Positions 1 to 9,245 are shown, counted from the first letter of the stretch. The stretch is 64,000 nt of DNA from Octadecabacter antarcticus 307 (GCF_000155675.2 NC_020911.1:3834501-3898500); one strand, 5' to 3'. Notes: generated by a model not told the origin, from the letters alone. Numbers and translations: made by a program.

Positions 1-1
1 A

Positions 2-187
2 CCGGACAGCGACGGAAAGGACCTGCTGTTGCGCGTCGCCGAACGCTTTGGCCTAAGCGCGCGCGGCTATCACCGCGTGTTGCGTGTGGCACGGACCATT
101 GCAGATTTGGACGGATCAGCGGATGTTCGAAAACCCCATGTGGCAGAGGCCGCAGGCTATCGCTTGGCGCTTTCAAAGGAGTTGTGA
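2..187 (+). CDS. comM: ComM/YifB-type Mg-chelatase-like ATPase, C-terminal end (partial)
   Basis: The reading frame is open from the window edge to a TGA and gives 61 residues. They resemble the C-terminal helical domain of YifB/ComM proteins (a GLSARGYHRVLRVARTIADL-like stretch followed by HVAEAAGYR). ComM is a hexameric AAA+ helicase that promotes branch migration during natural transformation. The N-terminal part lies outside the window. The stop codon lies inside the end of the convergent esterase gene, a 31-bp tail-to-tail overlap. The neighbouring gshB, yraN and rsmI genes fit the usual Rhodobacterales order. Confidence 0.85.
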   Translation, partial: PDSDGKDLLLRVAERFGLSARGYHRVLRVARTIADLDGSADVRKPHVAEAAGYRLALSKEL

Positions 188-1044
188 ATGAACGCGGCCG
201 CTTTGCGCATCGCCGCATTTGCCTCAGGAAGGTGCCCGTCAAATATCTGCCAGACGTGCGGGCAATCGGGCCAGACATCTAACGTGGCTCCAGTCACTAG
301 GGCGATCCCTTTGGAATCGCTAAACAATACTTCGTCCGCGCCGACTTGAATCAGAACCGGCGGCGGGCTGGGGTAATTTGAAAACAACGGACTTGCCAAG
401 GGCTGCGTAGGATCGCCGCCGTTCATGTACAAATCGACCACTTCTTGCATCCGGCTCACCGGAATTAATGGATCCTTATCGGCGTTGGTCGTGATTGTGT
501 CACCCGATAGAGTGAGGTCGGTCCAAGGCGAGAAGGCGAGCACACCCGCAGGACGTTCGTCGCGCGCCAACACTGTCGCGAGCAAGCCAAACACAAGATT
601 TCCACCCGCGCTGTCACCAGCAATCACAATGTGATCGGCGGCCCAGCCAGACGTAATCAAATGGTCCCAGGCCGCCAAGGCTGCCACGGGTGCCGCCGGA
701 AACGGCGCATCCTGCAACTTTGGATAATCGGCTATAAAAACTGTCGCGTTGGCGCGTTTCGCCAACCGTCCACAAAATCCACGATAGCTGCGCTGCGATC
801 CGGTAACAAAGGCGCCGCCATGCAAATACAATATAGCGCGGTCGGGTATTGGCGTGCCAGCAGTAATACGGCTACATGGACCGTCTTGTTCATGATGTAA
901 CCCTTTGAAAGTGCTTAACAAAAAAGGTGCGGTGCTCTCAAACGATCGGTTCGCCTTTTCGGGCGTCCCGCTGCGCCTTAGCTTTGGTTTAATCAGCCAA
1001 CGCATTCCAAATTTCAGCAATCGAAGCCGGCGCGAGGGTGTCAT
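157..1044 (-). CDS. alpha/beta hydrolase, hormone-sensitive-lipase-type esterase
   Basis: This 295-residue protein carries the hallmarks of the HSL (family IV) esterases: an oxyanion-hole HGGAF near residue 75, the nucleophile elbow GDSAGG near residue 143, an acid Asp in a VGADE-like motif and a C-terminal His (PHVWQIF). It would hydrolyse short-chain carboxylic esters in the cytoplasm; no signal peptide is visible. Its start codon overlaps the stop of the upstream gshB by 4 bp, so the two are probably co-transcribed. The physiological substrate cannot be told from sequence. Its tail overlaps comM convergently. Confidence 0.88.
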   Translation of the reverse strand: MTPSRRLRLLKFGMRWLIKPKLRRSGTPEKANRSFESTAPFLLSTFKGLHHEQDGPCSRITAGTPIPDRAILYLHGGAFVTGSQRSYRGFCGRLAKRANATVFIADYPKLQDAPFPAAPVAALAAWDHLITSGWAADHIVIAGDSAGGNLVFGLLATVLARDERPAGVLAFSPWTDLTLSGDTITTNADKDPLIPVSRMQEVVDLYMNGGDPTQPLASPLFSNYPSPPPVLIQVGADEVLFSDSKGIALVTGATLDVWPDCPHVWQIFDGHLPEANAAMRKAAAFIHNSFESAKR

Positions 1045-1994
1045 TGGCGTTTGGCCTCAATCGCCTCCCAGATTTTTGCAGCTATGTTGACGTTGTCAAA
1101 ACGTTCAAGTTCCTGAATTCCAGTAGGGGAGGTGACGTTGATTTCCGTGAGATAGTCACCGATCACATCAATACCGACGAAAATCTGCCCCTTTTCTCGC
1201 AAAAGCGGGCCGATCCGCGCGCAAATCTCACGGTCACGTTTTGTCAGGCCGATGGGTTCCGGACGCCCGCCAACATGCATATTGGACCGCGTTTCACCCT
1301 TAGCCGGAACGCGGTTAATGGCACCGACAGCATCCCCGTTGACGAGGATGATGCGTTTGTCACCCGCGCTCACATCCGGCAGAAACTTCTGCATAATCAG
1401 GGGCTCACGGTTTAGGCCCATGAACATCTCATGGAGGGACGCAAGGTTGCTGTCCGTGCGGGTGAGCTTGAAAACACCAGCACCACCATTGCCATAAAGC
1501 GGCTTGAGAATCACATCGCCGTGGCGCGCGCGAAACGCTTTGAGCGTTGCAAGATCACGGGCCACTGCGGTGGGTGGCGTGAGGTCGGGGAAATCCAGAA
1601 CCAGCAGTTTTTCGGGGTAGTTGCGCACCCAGAAAGGGTTATTCACAACCAAAGTGTTTGGATGAATTCGGTCCAATATATGGGTCGTGGTGATGTAGCC
1701 CATGTCAAACGGCGGGTCTTGGCGCAGCCAAATCACATCAATGTCTGCCAAATCCTGTTCGCGCATGTCACCAACATCGAAATGATTGCCCACTTCGCGA
1801 CGTACGATCAAGTCCTGCCCCCGCGCCATCACGTGGCCTTCTTGATAGCTTAATTGATCAGGGGTGTAATAAAACAGCGTATGACCACGTGCTTGCGCTT
1901 CTTCAGCAAGGCGAAACGAACTGTCGCCGTTGATATCAATTGCACCAATAGGGTCCATCTGAAACGCCACGGTGAGATGTTTTTTAGAGGTCAT
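1041..1994 (-). CDS. gshB: glutathione synthetase
   Basis: The 317-residue ATP-grasp enzyme joins gamma-glutamylcysteine and glycine to make glutathione. The N-terminal [22 protein letters not shown] segment, the [11 protein letters not shown] region and the C-terminal [21 protein letters not shown] metal and ATP site are typical of bacterial GshB, and the length is normal. It lies between yraN and the esterase on the same strand and ends in a 4-bp overlap with the esterase start. Confidence 0.96.
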   Translation of the reverse strand: MTSKKHLTVAFQMDPIGAIDINGDSSFRLAEEAQARGHTLFYYTPDQLSYQEGHVMARGQDLIVRREVGNHFDVGDMREQDLADIDVIWLRQDPPFDMGYITTTHILDRIHPNTLVVNNPFWVRNYPEKLLVLDFPDLTPPTAVARDLATLKAFRARHGDVILKPLYGNGGAGVFKLTRTDSNLASLHEMFMGLNREPLIMQKFLPDVSAGDKRIILVNGDAVGAINRVPAKGETRSNMHVGGRPEPIGLTKRDREICARIGPLLREKGQIFVGIDVIGDYLTEINVTSPTGIQELERFDNVNIAAKIWEAIEAKRQ

Positions 1995-2054
1995 AACGAG
2001 GTCCAGTCCATAGGTTCCATCCTACATGGACGCGCCCCAAGCCAAGCGCAATGG

Positions 2055-2426
2055 TTAGGCCGCCATGAACGCGTTTTCGATGACTTTGATGCGGCCCATG
2101 TCGTCCACCAGCGCCAAGTCAAAGCGCACTTCGGTCAACTGCCCACGCGGTTGGGTCGCCAAGAATTCCGATCCAGCGCCATAAATTCGATCCATTTGGC
2201 GGCGTGTCAGACGGGTCACGGCCTGCGCATGGCTGAGGCTTTTCTTCACTTCGACGAAAATAACTGTGTCGCCTTCGCGGGCAATGAGATCAATTTCACC
2301 TGCCGTTCCACGCCACCGTTCTGCCAAGATCGGACGCCCGCAACGTGCGTAACGTTCGGCCACGATATCTTCGGCGGCCATGCCTGCATGATACGCCGTC
2401 TGACCCCGACGTTGTTTTGCGTTCAT
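2055..2426 (-). CDS. yraN: UPF0102/YraN family endonuclease-like protein
   Basis: This 123-residue protein belongs to the YraN family, a restriction-endonuclease-like fold related to Holliday-junction resolvases. The conserved core is visible: G-EIDLIAREGDTVIFVEVK, with the Asp and the E-V-K triad expected for metal binding. The family's cellular role is not established. The start overlaps the end of rsmI by 4 bp; rsmI-yraN-gshB is a recurring gene group. Confidence 0.93.
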   Translation of the reverse strand: MNAKQRRGQTAYHAGMAAEDIVAERYARCGRPILAERWRGTAGEIDLIAREGDTVIFVEVKKSLSHAQAVTRLTRRQMDRIYGAGSEFLATQPRGQLTEVRFDLALVDDMGRIKVIENAFMAA

Positions 2427-3283
2427 GTTTCAGCCTTCAGGCTTAGCGCCAGTTGGTACACATCACGTCGCGCCATGCCCGTGGCCCCTGCGACAGCCGT
2501 TGCTGCATCCTTCACGCGCATGGTTTGCATTGCCGAAATCAGCGCCTCTTTCACATCGTCTTCGTTCATCACGGCCACGTCGCCGCGATCAATCAGCACG
2601 ACAATTTCGCCTTTCAGTGTCCGCCCTTCAATCTGGTCCAAAACCGCGGTCGCGGTTCCGGCGAGCACCTCTTCGAACTTCTTGGTCAACTCCCGACAGA
2701 TCACGACATTGCGCCCAGCCCCCAACACATCGCGCAAATCACTTAACATTGCGTGAATACGTTTCGGGGATTCATACAAAACAACCGTCGCTTGCAGATC
2801 TTTTAGGCCCGTCAACGCGCTGCGGCGTGCGGTTGTGCTATTGGGCAAAAATCCGGCAAAGTGGAACGCATCGGTTGGCAGACCCGACACGGTCAAAGCC
2901 GCCAAAACAGCGGACGCGCCGGGTGCGGTTGTCAGGGCCAGACCCGCCGCCCGCATATCAACGCCTAACTTATACCCTGGATCGGCAACAAGTGGCGTGC
3001 CAGCCTCGGACACATAGGCCAACGATTTACCCTCTTTTACCGCGCCCAGGAGACGATCCCGCACGGCGGCGATAGAGTGGTCATGATACGCGACCATCGG
3101 CCGGTTTCCTATTGAAATTCCATGAATTTCCATCAATTTACGCGTGCTACGGGTGTCTTCTGCCGCGATCACATCCGCGCTTGCGAGTATGTCCAGTGTG
3201 CGCAGAGTTATGTCACGGGCATTCCCAATTGGCACTGCGCACAAGTAAAGACCTGCCGACAGCGGAACAGTTCGGTGATTCAT
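2423..3283 (-). CDS. rsmI: 16S rRNA (cytidine1402-2'-O)-methyltransferase
   Basis: The 286-residue protein is a tetrapyrrole-methylase-fold SAM enzyme that 2'-O-methylates C1402 in the ribosomal P site. The family signature is present near the N-terminus (CAVPIGNARDITLRTLDIL, then AEDTRSTRKL), as are the SAM-binding VSEAGTPLVADPG segment and the FAGFLP motif. The gene starts a left-going group with yraN and gshB. About 85 bp separate it from the divergent lipoprotein gene, so the two promoters share that gap. Confidence 0.95.
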   Translation of the reverse strand: MNHRTVPLSAGLYLCAVPIGNARDITLRTLDILASADVIAAEDTRSTRKLMEIHGISIGNRPMVAYHDHSIAAVRDRLLGAVKEGKSLAYVSEAGTPLVADPGYKLGVDMRAAGLALTTAPGASAVLAALTVSGLPTDAFHFAGFLPNSTTARRSALTGLKDLQATVVLYESPKRIHAMLSDLRDVLGAGRNVVICRELTKKFEEVLAGTATAVLDQIEGRTLKGEIVVLIDRGDVAVMNEDDVKEALISAMQTMRVKDAATAVAGATGMARRDVYQLALSLKAET

Positions 3284-3368
3284 ACCTAGACCCTCACGCC
3301 CCGCGCTTTATGATGCGCCCAAAGATGCAGCGGGATGTCACCCGCCACCAAGAGAAAGTGAATAGTCC

Positions 3369-4580
3369 ATGTCAGCACGTTTGCCCAGAGTGAGACCCAA
3401 CCTGCGTGCCTTTGACCCACGCCCCACCGCAGCCCGCGTTTTTGCCTTTGCCGCGCTGGCGTTTCTGGTGGCCTGTGATCTCCCGGTTACGAGTGCGGGT
3501 GGCAATTCTGGCCAAATGATCAATCCGAATGCACAGATTCAGGTCGCACTGCTTGTCCCCGGCGGCAGCAGTGAAGCCGAAGCAAGCCGTATCGCGGCCA
3601 GCTTGGAAAACGCGGCCCGTATGGCGATTGCCGACCTCAGTGGTGTTGAAATCAACCTTCGGGCCTACAACACAGCCCGCGATCCCGGATTAGCGAGCCA
3701 AATGGCCGCAACTGCCGTTGCAGAAGGTGCGCAGATTATCCTTGGCCCGCTTGATGCGGCTAGCGCCAATGCGGTTGGCGCCGCTGTTGCCCCTGCCAAC
3801 ATCAACGTCTTGGCGTTTTCCAACAACACCGCGATCGCGGGTGGAAATGTCTTCGTGTTAGGTAACACATTTGGCAATATCTCGGATCGTTTGGTCAGCT
3901 ATGCTGCCAGCCAAGGCATCAGCAACTTTATGATCGTCCATCAGGAAGATCTGGCAGGCGTTGTGGGCCGTGATTCGATCGCGACCTCTATCCGTGCCGC
4001 GGGGGGAACGGTCTCTGGCATTGAAAGCTATCCGTTCAATCAAGCGGGTATCTTTGCGCGCGCCTCTACGATTGCAGCGGCCACCAACGCAAGCGGCGCA
4101 CAGGCAATTTTCGTGACCGACAACGTTGCTGGCGGCCTGCCGATCCTTGCAACATCTTTGTCCGATCAGGGCGTGTCATTGTCTAATACACCGCTCATTG
4201 GGATCACTCGTTGGGACGCATCTCCACAGGCAGCAGCCCTTCCCGCTATGCAAAGTGGCATGTTTACAATGACAGATACAGGACGCGAAGCTGCGTTTCG
4301 CGACCGTTACATTGCAACTTACGGCGCCCCCCCGCATCCGCTTGCCAGCATTGCCTATGACGGTATCGCTGCAATCGGGGCTTTGGCTGCGACGGGTGAT
4401 CGCAATGCTTTGACCACCGCGTCCCTGACACGCGCATCCGGCTTTGCCGGTGCGACAGGCATCTTCCGCTTGCGCCCAGATGGGTCCAACCAACGCGCAC
4501 TCGATGTGGCGCGGATCGTCAACAATCAGATCGCAATCGTTGATCCAGCGCCGCAATCTTTTGGGCGCGGCGGATTCTGA
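3369..4580 (+). CDS. LpoA-like penicillin-binding-protein activator lipoprotein
   Basis: This 403-residue protein has a signal peptide ending in a lipobox (LVAC, Cys36), so it should be a lipoprotein. The rest is a periplasmic-binding-protein type I fold (IQVALLVPGG, repeated Ala-rich Rossmann segments) as in Leu/Ile/Val-binding proteins and the C-terminal domain of LpoA, which stimulates PBP1a. Rhodobacterales commonly have this gene next to rsmI, and it is annotated there as penicillin-binding protein activator. A pure amino-acid-binding role is less likely because no ABC transporter is adjacent. Its end overlaps the likely start of glnD. Confidence 0.8.
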   Translation: MSARLPRVRPNLRAFDPRPTAARVFAFAALAFLVACDLPVTSAGGNSGQMINPNAQIQVALLVPGGSSEAEASRIAASLENAARMAIADLSGVEINLRAYNTARDPGLASQMAATAVAEGAQIILGPLDAASANAVGAAVAPANINVLAFSNNTAIAGGNVFVLGNTFGNISDRLVSYAASQGISNFMIVHQEDLAGVVGRDSIATSIRAAGGTVSGIESYPFNQAGIFARASTIAAATNASGAQAIFVTDNVAGGLPILATSLSDQGVSLSNTPLIGITRWDASPQAAALPAMQSGMFTMTDTGREAAFRDRYIATYGAPPHPLASIAYDGIAAIGALAATGDRNALTTASLTRASGFAGATGIFRLRPDGSNQRALDVARIVNNQIAIVDPAPQSFGRGGF

Positions 4581-7374
4581 TCTGGCCCTTGATCTAGACT
4601 TAACTCCGGTCCCTAATGACCTCATTTGCACGCCGGACGATATCGTCGACCGGCGCGCTTTGCGCAAAGCTGTCAACGACGCCATCGCGCGGGCTGGCAC
4701 AACAGGGGCTGAACGGCGCAAGGCCGTCGTTCAGCTTTTCAAGGATGCGTTGAAATCTGGGCGCGACAAGATCGCGGCTGCCTTCATTGCGGCGCCGTTC
4801 GACGCTGGGCCCACAACCCGTGCCTACGCGTGGCTGACCGATGCGATTGTGATCGAAGTCTTCGCGCTGGCTGTCACCCATTTGCACCCCAACCCGAACC
4901 CGACACAAGCGGAACGTCTGGCGCTTGTTGCAGTCGGTGGATCGGGTCGCGGCGAGATGGCTCCGCAGTCCGACGTGGATTTGCTATTCTTGGCCCCCTA
5001 CAAACTGACCCCCTGGGCAGAGAGCCTAATTGAATCCATGCTCTACATTTTGTGGGATCTGAAATTGAAAGTCGGCCACGCCAGCCGCACGGTCAAAGAC
5101 TGTCTGCGCCTAGCACGCGAAGATTACACAATCCGCACAAGCCTTGTCGAAGAACGGTTTTTGGTTGGCGACGCACGTTTGGCCTCTGAACTGACCAAAC
5201 GACTGCGCAAGGATCTTTTCGCGTCCACCATCCCCGAATTCATCGACGCCAAACTGCAAGAACGCAGCGAACGCCACCGCAAACAGGGCGGCCAGCGCTA
5301 TATGGTCGAACCCAACGTGAAAGAAGGCAAAGGCGGTTTGCGCGATCTGCAATCGCTTTATTGGATCGGAAAATACGTCCACGGCGTGAAAGACGCGTCC
5401 GAACTGGTAAAACACAAGGTGTTCTCCCAAGACGAATACTTGGAATTCAGGGCGGCCCATTCGTTCTTATGGGCCGTGCGCTGCCATCTCCATCTAATTA
5501 CAGGGCGCGCCGCGGACCAGCTGACGTTCGATATGCAGGTGGATGTGGCCGAGGCGATGGGCTACGCCGATAAAGGCGGGCGGAGGGCCGTTGAACATTT
5601 CATGCAGGATTATTTCCGCCACGCCACCAGCGTGGGTGAATTGACGCGCATCTTTTTGACCGCACAAGAGGCTGCGCATCTGAAGGCAGAACCGATGCTG
5701 CAGCGCCTGTTCAGCCGCACCAAAAAGGCCAAACCGCCCTATGCGATCAAGCAGAACCGTCTGACAGTGGAAAAATCCGGCACGTTCCATGAGGACCCGC
5801 TGAACCTGCTGCGCATTTTTGAGGAAGCCCTGCGAACGGGCACATTCATTCATCCCGACGCTTTGCGGCTGATCAAAGCGAACCTGCATCTGATCGATGA
5901 CAAGGTGCGCCAAAATAAAGAAGCCCAGCGCATTTTCCTCGATTTGATGCTGAAACACGGCAATCCCGAACGTAGTCTGCGGCGGATGAACGAAATTGGC
6001 GTGCTAGCCGCGTTCCTGCCGGAATTCGAACCCATCGTCGCGATGATGCAGTTCAACATGTACCACCACTACACGGTTGACGAACACACGATCCAGACGA
6101 TCAGCCATCTGGCGCAAATCGAACGCGCGGAACTGGACGAAGAACTGCCGGTATCTTCGTCGATCCTCAAGGGTGGGATCAATCGCCGCGTGCTGTACGT
6201 GGCTTTGCTGCTGCATGATATCGGCAAAGGGCGGACCGAGGATCATTCGATCCTTGGGGCTAAGATCACGCGCAAGGTGGCACCGCGTTTGGGGCTGTCT
6301 AAAAAGGATTCTGACACGGTCGAATGGTTGGTGCGTTACCATCTTTTGATGTCGGATATGGCGCAGAAACGCGACATCGCCGACCCGCGCACGGTGCGTG
6401 GTTTTGCAAAGGCCGTAAAAACTGTTGAACGCCTCAATCTGCTGTGCGTGTTGACGGTATGTGACATTCGCGGTGTTGGTCCGGGGACGTGGAACAACTG
6501 GAAGGCCGTGCTGATCCGCGCGCTGTATCGTCAAACCCGCTTTGTTCTGGAAAACGGTATGGAAGCGCTGAACCGCGAAGAACGCGGCACCGAGGCCCGC
6601 AAGAACCTGCGTGTTGTATTGACCAAATTGAGTGGGGCTGATTGGGGTGAGAAAGCGCTGCGGGCCGAAGTTGCGCGTCACTACCCCCCCTATTGGCAGG
6701 GTCTGCACGTCACCGCCCATGTGGATTTCGCGCAGATGCTGCGCGGTCTTGGCAATGACGAAGTGCGTATCAACCTGACCCCCGATGAAGACCGCGACGC
6801 CACCCGCGTTTGTTTCGCGATGGCCGATCATCCAGGAATTTTTAGCCGCATGTGTGGGGCATTGTCGCTCGTCGGGGCGAACGTGGTCGATGCCCGCACA
6901 TTCACATCCAAAGACGGCTTCGCCACCGCTGCGTTCTGGGTGCAAGACAGCGAGGGCACGCCCTATGAGGATATTCGCCTGCCACGTCTGCGCGAGGTGA
7001 TCGAACGCACGTTAAAGGGTGAAGTCGTTGCGCGCGACGCGTTGGCCGGAAAAGACAAGGTGAAGAAGCGGGAAAAAGCGTTCCGCGTCAAAACGTCCAT
7101 CACGTTCGACAACGAAGGAAGCGAGATTTACACCATCATTGAGGTCGACACCCGCGACCGCCCCGGCCTGCTGCACGATTTGACCCGCACTTTGGCCAAC
7201 AACAACGTCTACATTGCCAGCGCCGTTATCGCGACTTACGGTGAACAAGTGGTGGATACATTTTACGTCAAAGACATGTTCGGCCTTAAATACCATGCGC
7301 AGGGAAAACGCGATGCGCTGGAAAACAAATTGCACGAAGCCATTGTGCAAGGCGTTGAACGGGCAAAGACGTAG
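4561..7374 (+). CDS. glnD: bifunctional [protein-PII] uridylyltransferase/uridylyl-removing enzyme
   Basis: GlnD senses glutamine and adds UMP to or removes it from PII proteins, controlling nitrogen assimilation. The order of domains is complete: a nucleotidyltransferase site (GGSGRGEMAPQSDVDLLFL), a PII-uridylyltransferase region, an HD phosphohydrolase (LLLHDIGKGRTEDHS) and two C-terminal ACT domains (ADHPGIFSRM and DTRDRPGLLHDL). The frame is open from 4444, but the first residues there look random and would overlap the lipoprotein gene deeply. I chose a TTG at 4561 that overlaps it by 20 bp; a CTG at 4582 is an alternative, so the start is uncertain. Confidence 0.93.
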   Translation: MGAADSDLALDLDLTPVPNDLICTPDDIVDRRALRKAVNDAIARAGTTGAERRKAVVQLFKDALKSGRDKIAAAFIAAPFDAGPTTRAYAWLTDAIVIEVFALAVTHLHPNPNPTQAERLALVAVGGSGRGEMAPQSDVDLLFLAPYKLTPWAESLIESMLYILWDLKLKVGHASRTVKDCLRLAREDYTIRTSLVEERFLVGDARLASELTKRLRKDLFASTIPEFIDAKLQERSERHRKQGGQRYMVEPNVKEGKGGLRDLQSLYWIGKYVHGVKDASELVKHKVFSQDEYLEFRAAHSFLWAVRCHLHLITGRAADQLTFDMQVDVAEAMGYADKGGRRAVEHFMQDYFRHATSVGELTRIFLTAQEAAHLKAEPMLQRLFSRTKKAKPPYAIKQNRLTVEKSGTFHEDPLNLLRIFEEALRTGTFIHPDALRLIKANLHLIDDKVRQNKEAQRIFLDLMLKHGNPERSLRRMNEIGVLAAFLPEFEPIVAMMQFNMYHHYTVDEHTIQTISHLAQIERAELDEELPVSSSILKGGINRRVLYVALLLHDIGKGRTEDHSILGAKITRKVAPRLGLSKKDSDTVEWLVRYHLLMSDMAQKRDIADPRTVRGFAKAVKTVERLNLLCVLTVCDIRGVGPGTWNNWKAVLIRALYRQTRFVLENGMEALNREERGTEARKNLRVVLTKLSGADWGEKALRAEVARHYPPYWQGLHVTAHVDFAQMLRGLGNDEVRINLTPDEDRDATRVCFAMADHPGIFSRMCGALSLVGANVVDARTFTSKDGFATAAFWVQDSEGTPYEDIRLPRLREVIERTLKGEVVARDALAGKDKVKKREKAFRVKTSITFDNEGSEIYTIIEVDTRDRPGLLHDLTRTLANNNVYIASAVIATYGEQVVDTFYVKDMFGLKYHAQGKRDALENKLHEAIVQGVERAKT

Positions 7375-7486
7375 TACAGAACGCGTTTTGTCCGCCTGCC
7401 CACTGAAAGTATCGCGAAGCGCGGAGCCCAGCACGCGCTGCTGAGGGGGAGATTGGTGATGCCCTACGATGAGCTAAAGTGAACCA
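7375..7486. other. gap between glnD and the IS cluster
   Basis: Nothing coding is seen here. The sequence marks the boundary where conserved gene order ends and the IS graveyard begins. Confidence 0.5.
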
Positions 7487-7506
7487 CTACCGGCCGAGGC
7501 CGGTAG
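7487..7506. repeat. perfect palindrome at the end of the IS200-like remnant
   Basis: The sequence CTACCGGCC-GA-GGCCGGTAG forms a 9-bp perfect stem directly at the stop codon of the TnpA remnant. IS200/IS605 elements end in small subterminal hairpins recognised by TnpA, so this is probably the right-end hairpin. A role as terminator for glnD is possible but no T-tract follows. Confidence 0.6.
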
Positions 7507-7700
7507 CATCGCGATTGGACTGTAATTCCAGATACGCAGGATGACATCGTCGGTGACATTTCCTGACGTTGTCGAGAAATATCCACGGGCCCAAAACCGC
7601 CTTCCCCAATAGCGTTTGCGCAACTCTGGGAACTCCATCTGAACCCGCCGCGACGAGCGCCCTTTGATCCGCTGCATCACCTTGGACAGCGAGACTGCAC
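7487..7700 (-). pseudogene. IS200/IS605-family Y1 transposase (TnpA), 3' fragment
   Basis: The minus strand encodes the second half of a TnpA-type HUH/Y1 transposase: the segment VMQRIKGRSSRR, then ELRKRYWG and FWARGYFSTTSGNVTDD. A one-base frameshift follows, after which the last residues (YLELQSNRDATG) continue in another frame. The N-terminal half with the HUH motif is missing and is replaced upstream by unrelated repeat sequence from about 7700. The gene cannot be functional. Confidence 0.8.
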
Positions 7701-7789
7701 CGCAGCAAATGCGCAAAGCGTGATAGGAAAAGCGCTCGCGCCCTGTTCGACGCCCAACTTTCTGCGACAACAATACGGTGTTTTTCAAC
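7696..7789 (-). repeat. 94-bp dispersed repeat, copy 1 (IS end)
   Basis: The reverse complement aligns without gaps to 27894-27987, with 83 of 94 positions identical by hand. It runs from GTTGAAAAA to CTGCGGTGCA. The GTTGAAAAA end resembles the terminus of the IS1182-like copy near 15765, so it is likely the end of an IS left behind. Here it is fused to the truncated IS200 transposase. Confidence 0.7.
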
Positions 7790-7920
7790 AAAATTGGCGG
7801 AAACCTGATGGGGTTGATGCCTCCTGCTCCAACCAGCGTCGCAATGCGCTATAATGCAGGTGTCGATATCTGCATATGAGAGGAGCCACCCCATGCAAGT
7901 TACAACAATAGGCGTTGATC

Positions 7921-7959
7921 CATCGACCGGCAGGCGAATGCGCAGCAATCGCTGAGAGG
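7921..7959 (+). repeat. palindromic mini-element, copy 1 (in IS110)
   Basis: This copy splits the IS110 motif IGVD|LAKN. Its head is CATCGACCGGCAG and its tail CTGAGAGG. The stem is GCGAATGC-GCA-GCAATCGC with one mismatch. It follows GATC, so the triplet before the head is ATC. Its 39-40 bp length leaves the exact ends ambiguous by one base. Confidence 0.85.
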
Positions 7960-8586
7960 TTGGCCAAGAACATTTTTCAAGTTCACGGGATCGCTAGAGA
8001 CGAAGAGGTCGTCTTCAACAGGCCGTTGAGACGCGCACAACTATTACCGTTCTTCACGAAGCTTGAACCCTGTCTCATTGGTATGGAGGCCTGTAGCAGT
8101 GCGCATCATTGGGCTCGGGAGTTCACAGCGTTGGGCCATATTGTCCGCCTGATCCCACCGAAGTATGTCAAACCATACGTCAAACGCGGGAAGTCTGACG
8201 CCATCGATGCCGAGGCCATTTGTGAAGCGGTAACGCGTCCGACGATGAGATTTGTTGCGATAAAAACCGTTGAGCAACAAGCTCTGCTGTCGCTCCATCG
8301 CGCACGGGCTCTGCTTGTCCGACAACGCACCCAGTTGATCAATGGCTTGCGTGGTATGGTCGCTGAGTTCGGCGTTTACATCGCGAGGGGCCTCGCGAGG
8401 ATCATCGGATTTGCAGAGGATGTTTTAGTAGGCGAAGTGCTAGACTTGCCCGAAATTGCCAAGGAAGTGATCCATAATCTATGCGAACATCTCATGGCAT
8501 TGCATGTACGGATTCGGTGGTATGAAGATCGGCTCAAGCTGGTCGCCAAGGAAGATGTGCGGGTCCGTTTGTTGCGCACTATTCCC

Positions 8587-8623
8587 GCTCTCGGGCATGT
8601 AAACATGCCCTGCTGGGCAGTGG
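8587..8623 (-). repeat. palindromic mini-element, copy 2 (in IS110)
   Basis: This copy is in reverse orientation (tail first). The stem GGGCATG-TAAA-CATGCCC is perfect, followed by the reversed head CTGCTGGGCAGTGG. Removing 37 bp joins TIP to DVGVVTAS, the normal IS110 sequence. Read from the head side, the preceding triplet is GTC. Confidence 0.85.
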
Positions 8624-8771
8624 GACGTTGGTGTTGTGACAGCCTCGGCGATCATCGCCAGCATTGGTGATGGCCATCAATTCAGCAATGGCCGCGAGTT
8701 TGCAGCATGGTTGGGGTTGACGCCCGCGAACAAATCCAGCGGCGGTAAAGAGAAACTCGGGCGCATTACAA

Positions 8772-8878
8772 CCCTCTCGGGACATTGCGTCGTGCTGCAA
8801 GCACGCCCATGGCGTGACGCAATACCCTGTCCCGTTGCCGGGCAACACATGCACAGCATGTGTGAGAGGGGGCAGTGA
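8772..8878 (-). repeat. palindromic mini-element, copy 3 (outer member of a nested pair)
   Basis: A reversed copy begins CCCTCTCGGG and interrupts IS110 between GRIT(K) and MGDQYL. Its stem is unusually long (CATTGCGTC against GACGCAATA, with a small GTGC/GCAC hairpin inside the loop). Its head is split by a second copy at 8833-8870: CTGTCC on one side and GGCAGTGA on the other together make a 14-base head. Confidence 0.75.
8833..8870 (+). repeat. palindromic mini-element, copy 4 (nested inside copy 3)
   Basis: A 38-bp forward copy with head CGTTGCCGGGCAA, perfect stem ACACATGC-ACA-GCATGTGT and tail GAGAGGG sits inside the head of copy 3. The preceding triplet is GTC (plus one C). Nesting gives relative ages: copy 3 entered IS110 first. 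Confidence 0.8.
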
Positions 8879-9022
8879 ATGGGTGATCAATACTTACGAT
8901 CATTGCTGGTCGTTAGCATGACATCACTCGTCCGACAGACCAAGTCGCACCCGGAGCGAGCAAGCAAGTGGCTGACATCACTGCTGGAACGAAAACCCGC
9001 GCGCGTCGCAACCGTCGCTATC

Positions 9023-9036
9023 GCTGCCCGAGAGGG
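9023..9036 (+). repeat. 14-bp derivative of the mini-element (in IS110)
   Basis: The bases GCTGCCCGAGAGGG are extra relative to an intact IS110 gene (ATC|GCC AAT AAA). They look like the head joined directly to the tail at a shared CCCG, with the hairpin lost. The preceding triplet is ATC, as for full copies. Confidence 0.65.
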
Positions 9037-9245
9037 GCCAATAAAACGGCAAGGATCGTCTGGGCCGTTTTAACGCGCAACGAACCTTATACAACGCACA
9101 TTACTTAAGAGAGGAAGAACAAAGAGTTAGCAAGACCCACGAGATGATGGTGCATAAGTCTGCCGCCAAAACCAGGACACCCCGTCGAAAGTCCCGGGCG
9201 ATATAGCCCGCTAAGCTGTAAGGGACTTGGTCTGCGGAACCCATC

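Larger units (their letters stand above)
7893..9108 (+). pseudogene. IS110-family transposase, broken by five mini-insertions
   Basis: The gene starts at an ATG preceded by an AGGAG site and encodes an IS110 (DEDD) transposase: IGVD at the N-terminus, GMEACSSAHHWAR, the KRGKSDAIDAEAICEA region, and in the C-terminal half TASAIIASIGDG and REFAAWLGLTP. The frame is broken by palindromic mini-elements at 7921-7959, 8587-8623, a nested pair at 8772-8878, and a 14-bp derivative at 9023-9036. Deleting these by eye restores a continuous protein, except that one or two bases at the nested pair remain ambiguous. It ends NKTARIVWAVLTRNEPY and stops at 9106-9108. The enzyme is dead as it stands. Confidence 0.88.

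Noticed and set aside
7487..7506. Member of the mini-element family
   Set aside because: It has neither the head nor the CGAGAGGG tail, and its position at the TnpA stop suits an IS200 end instead.
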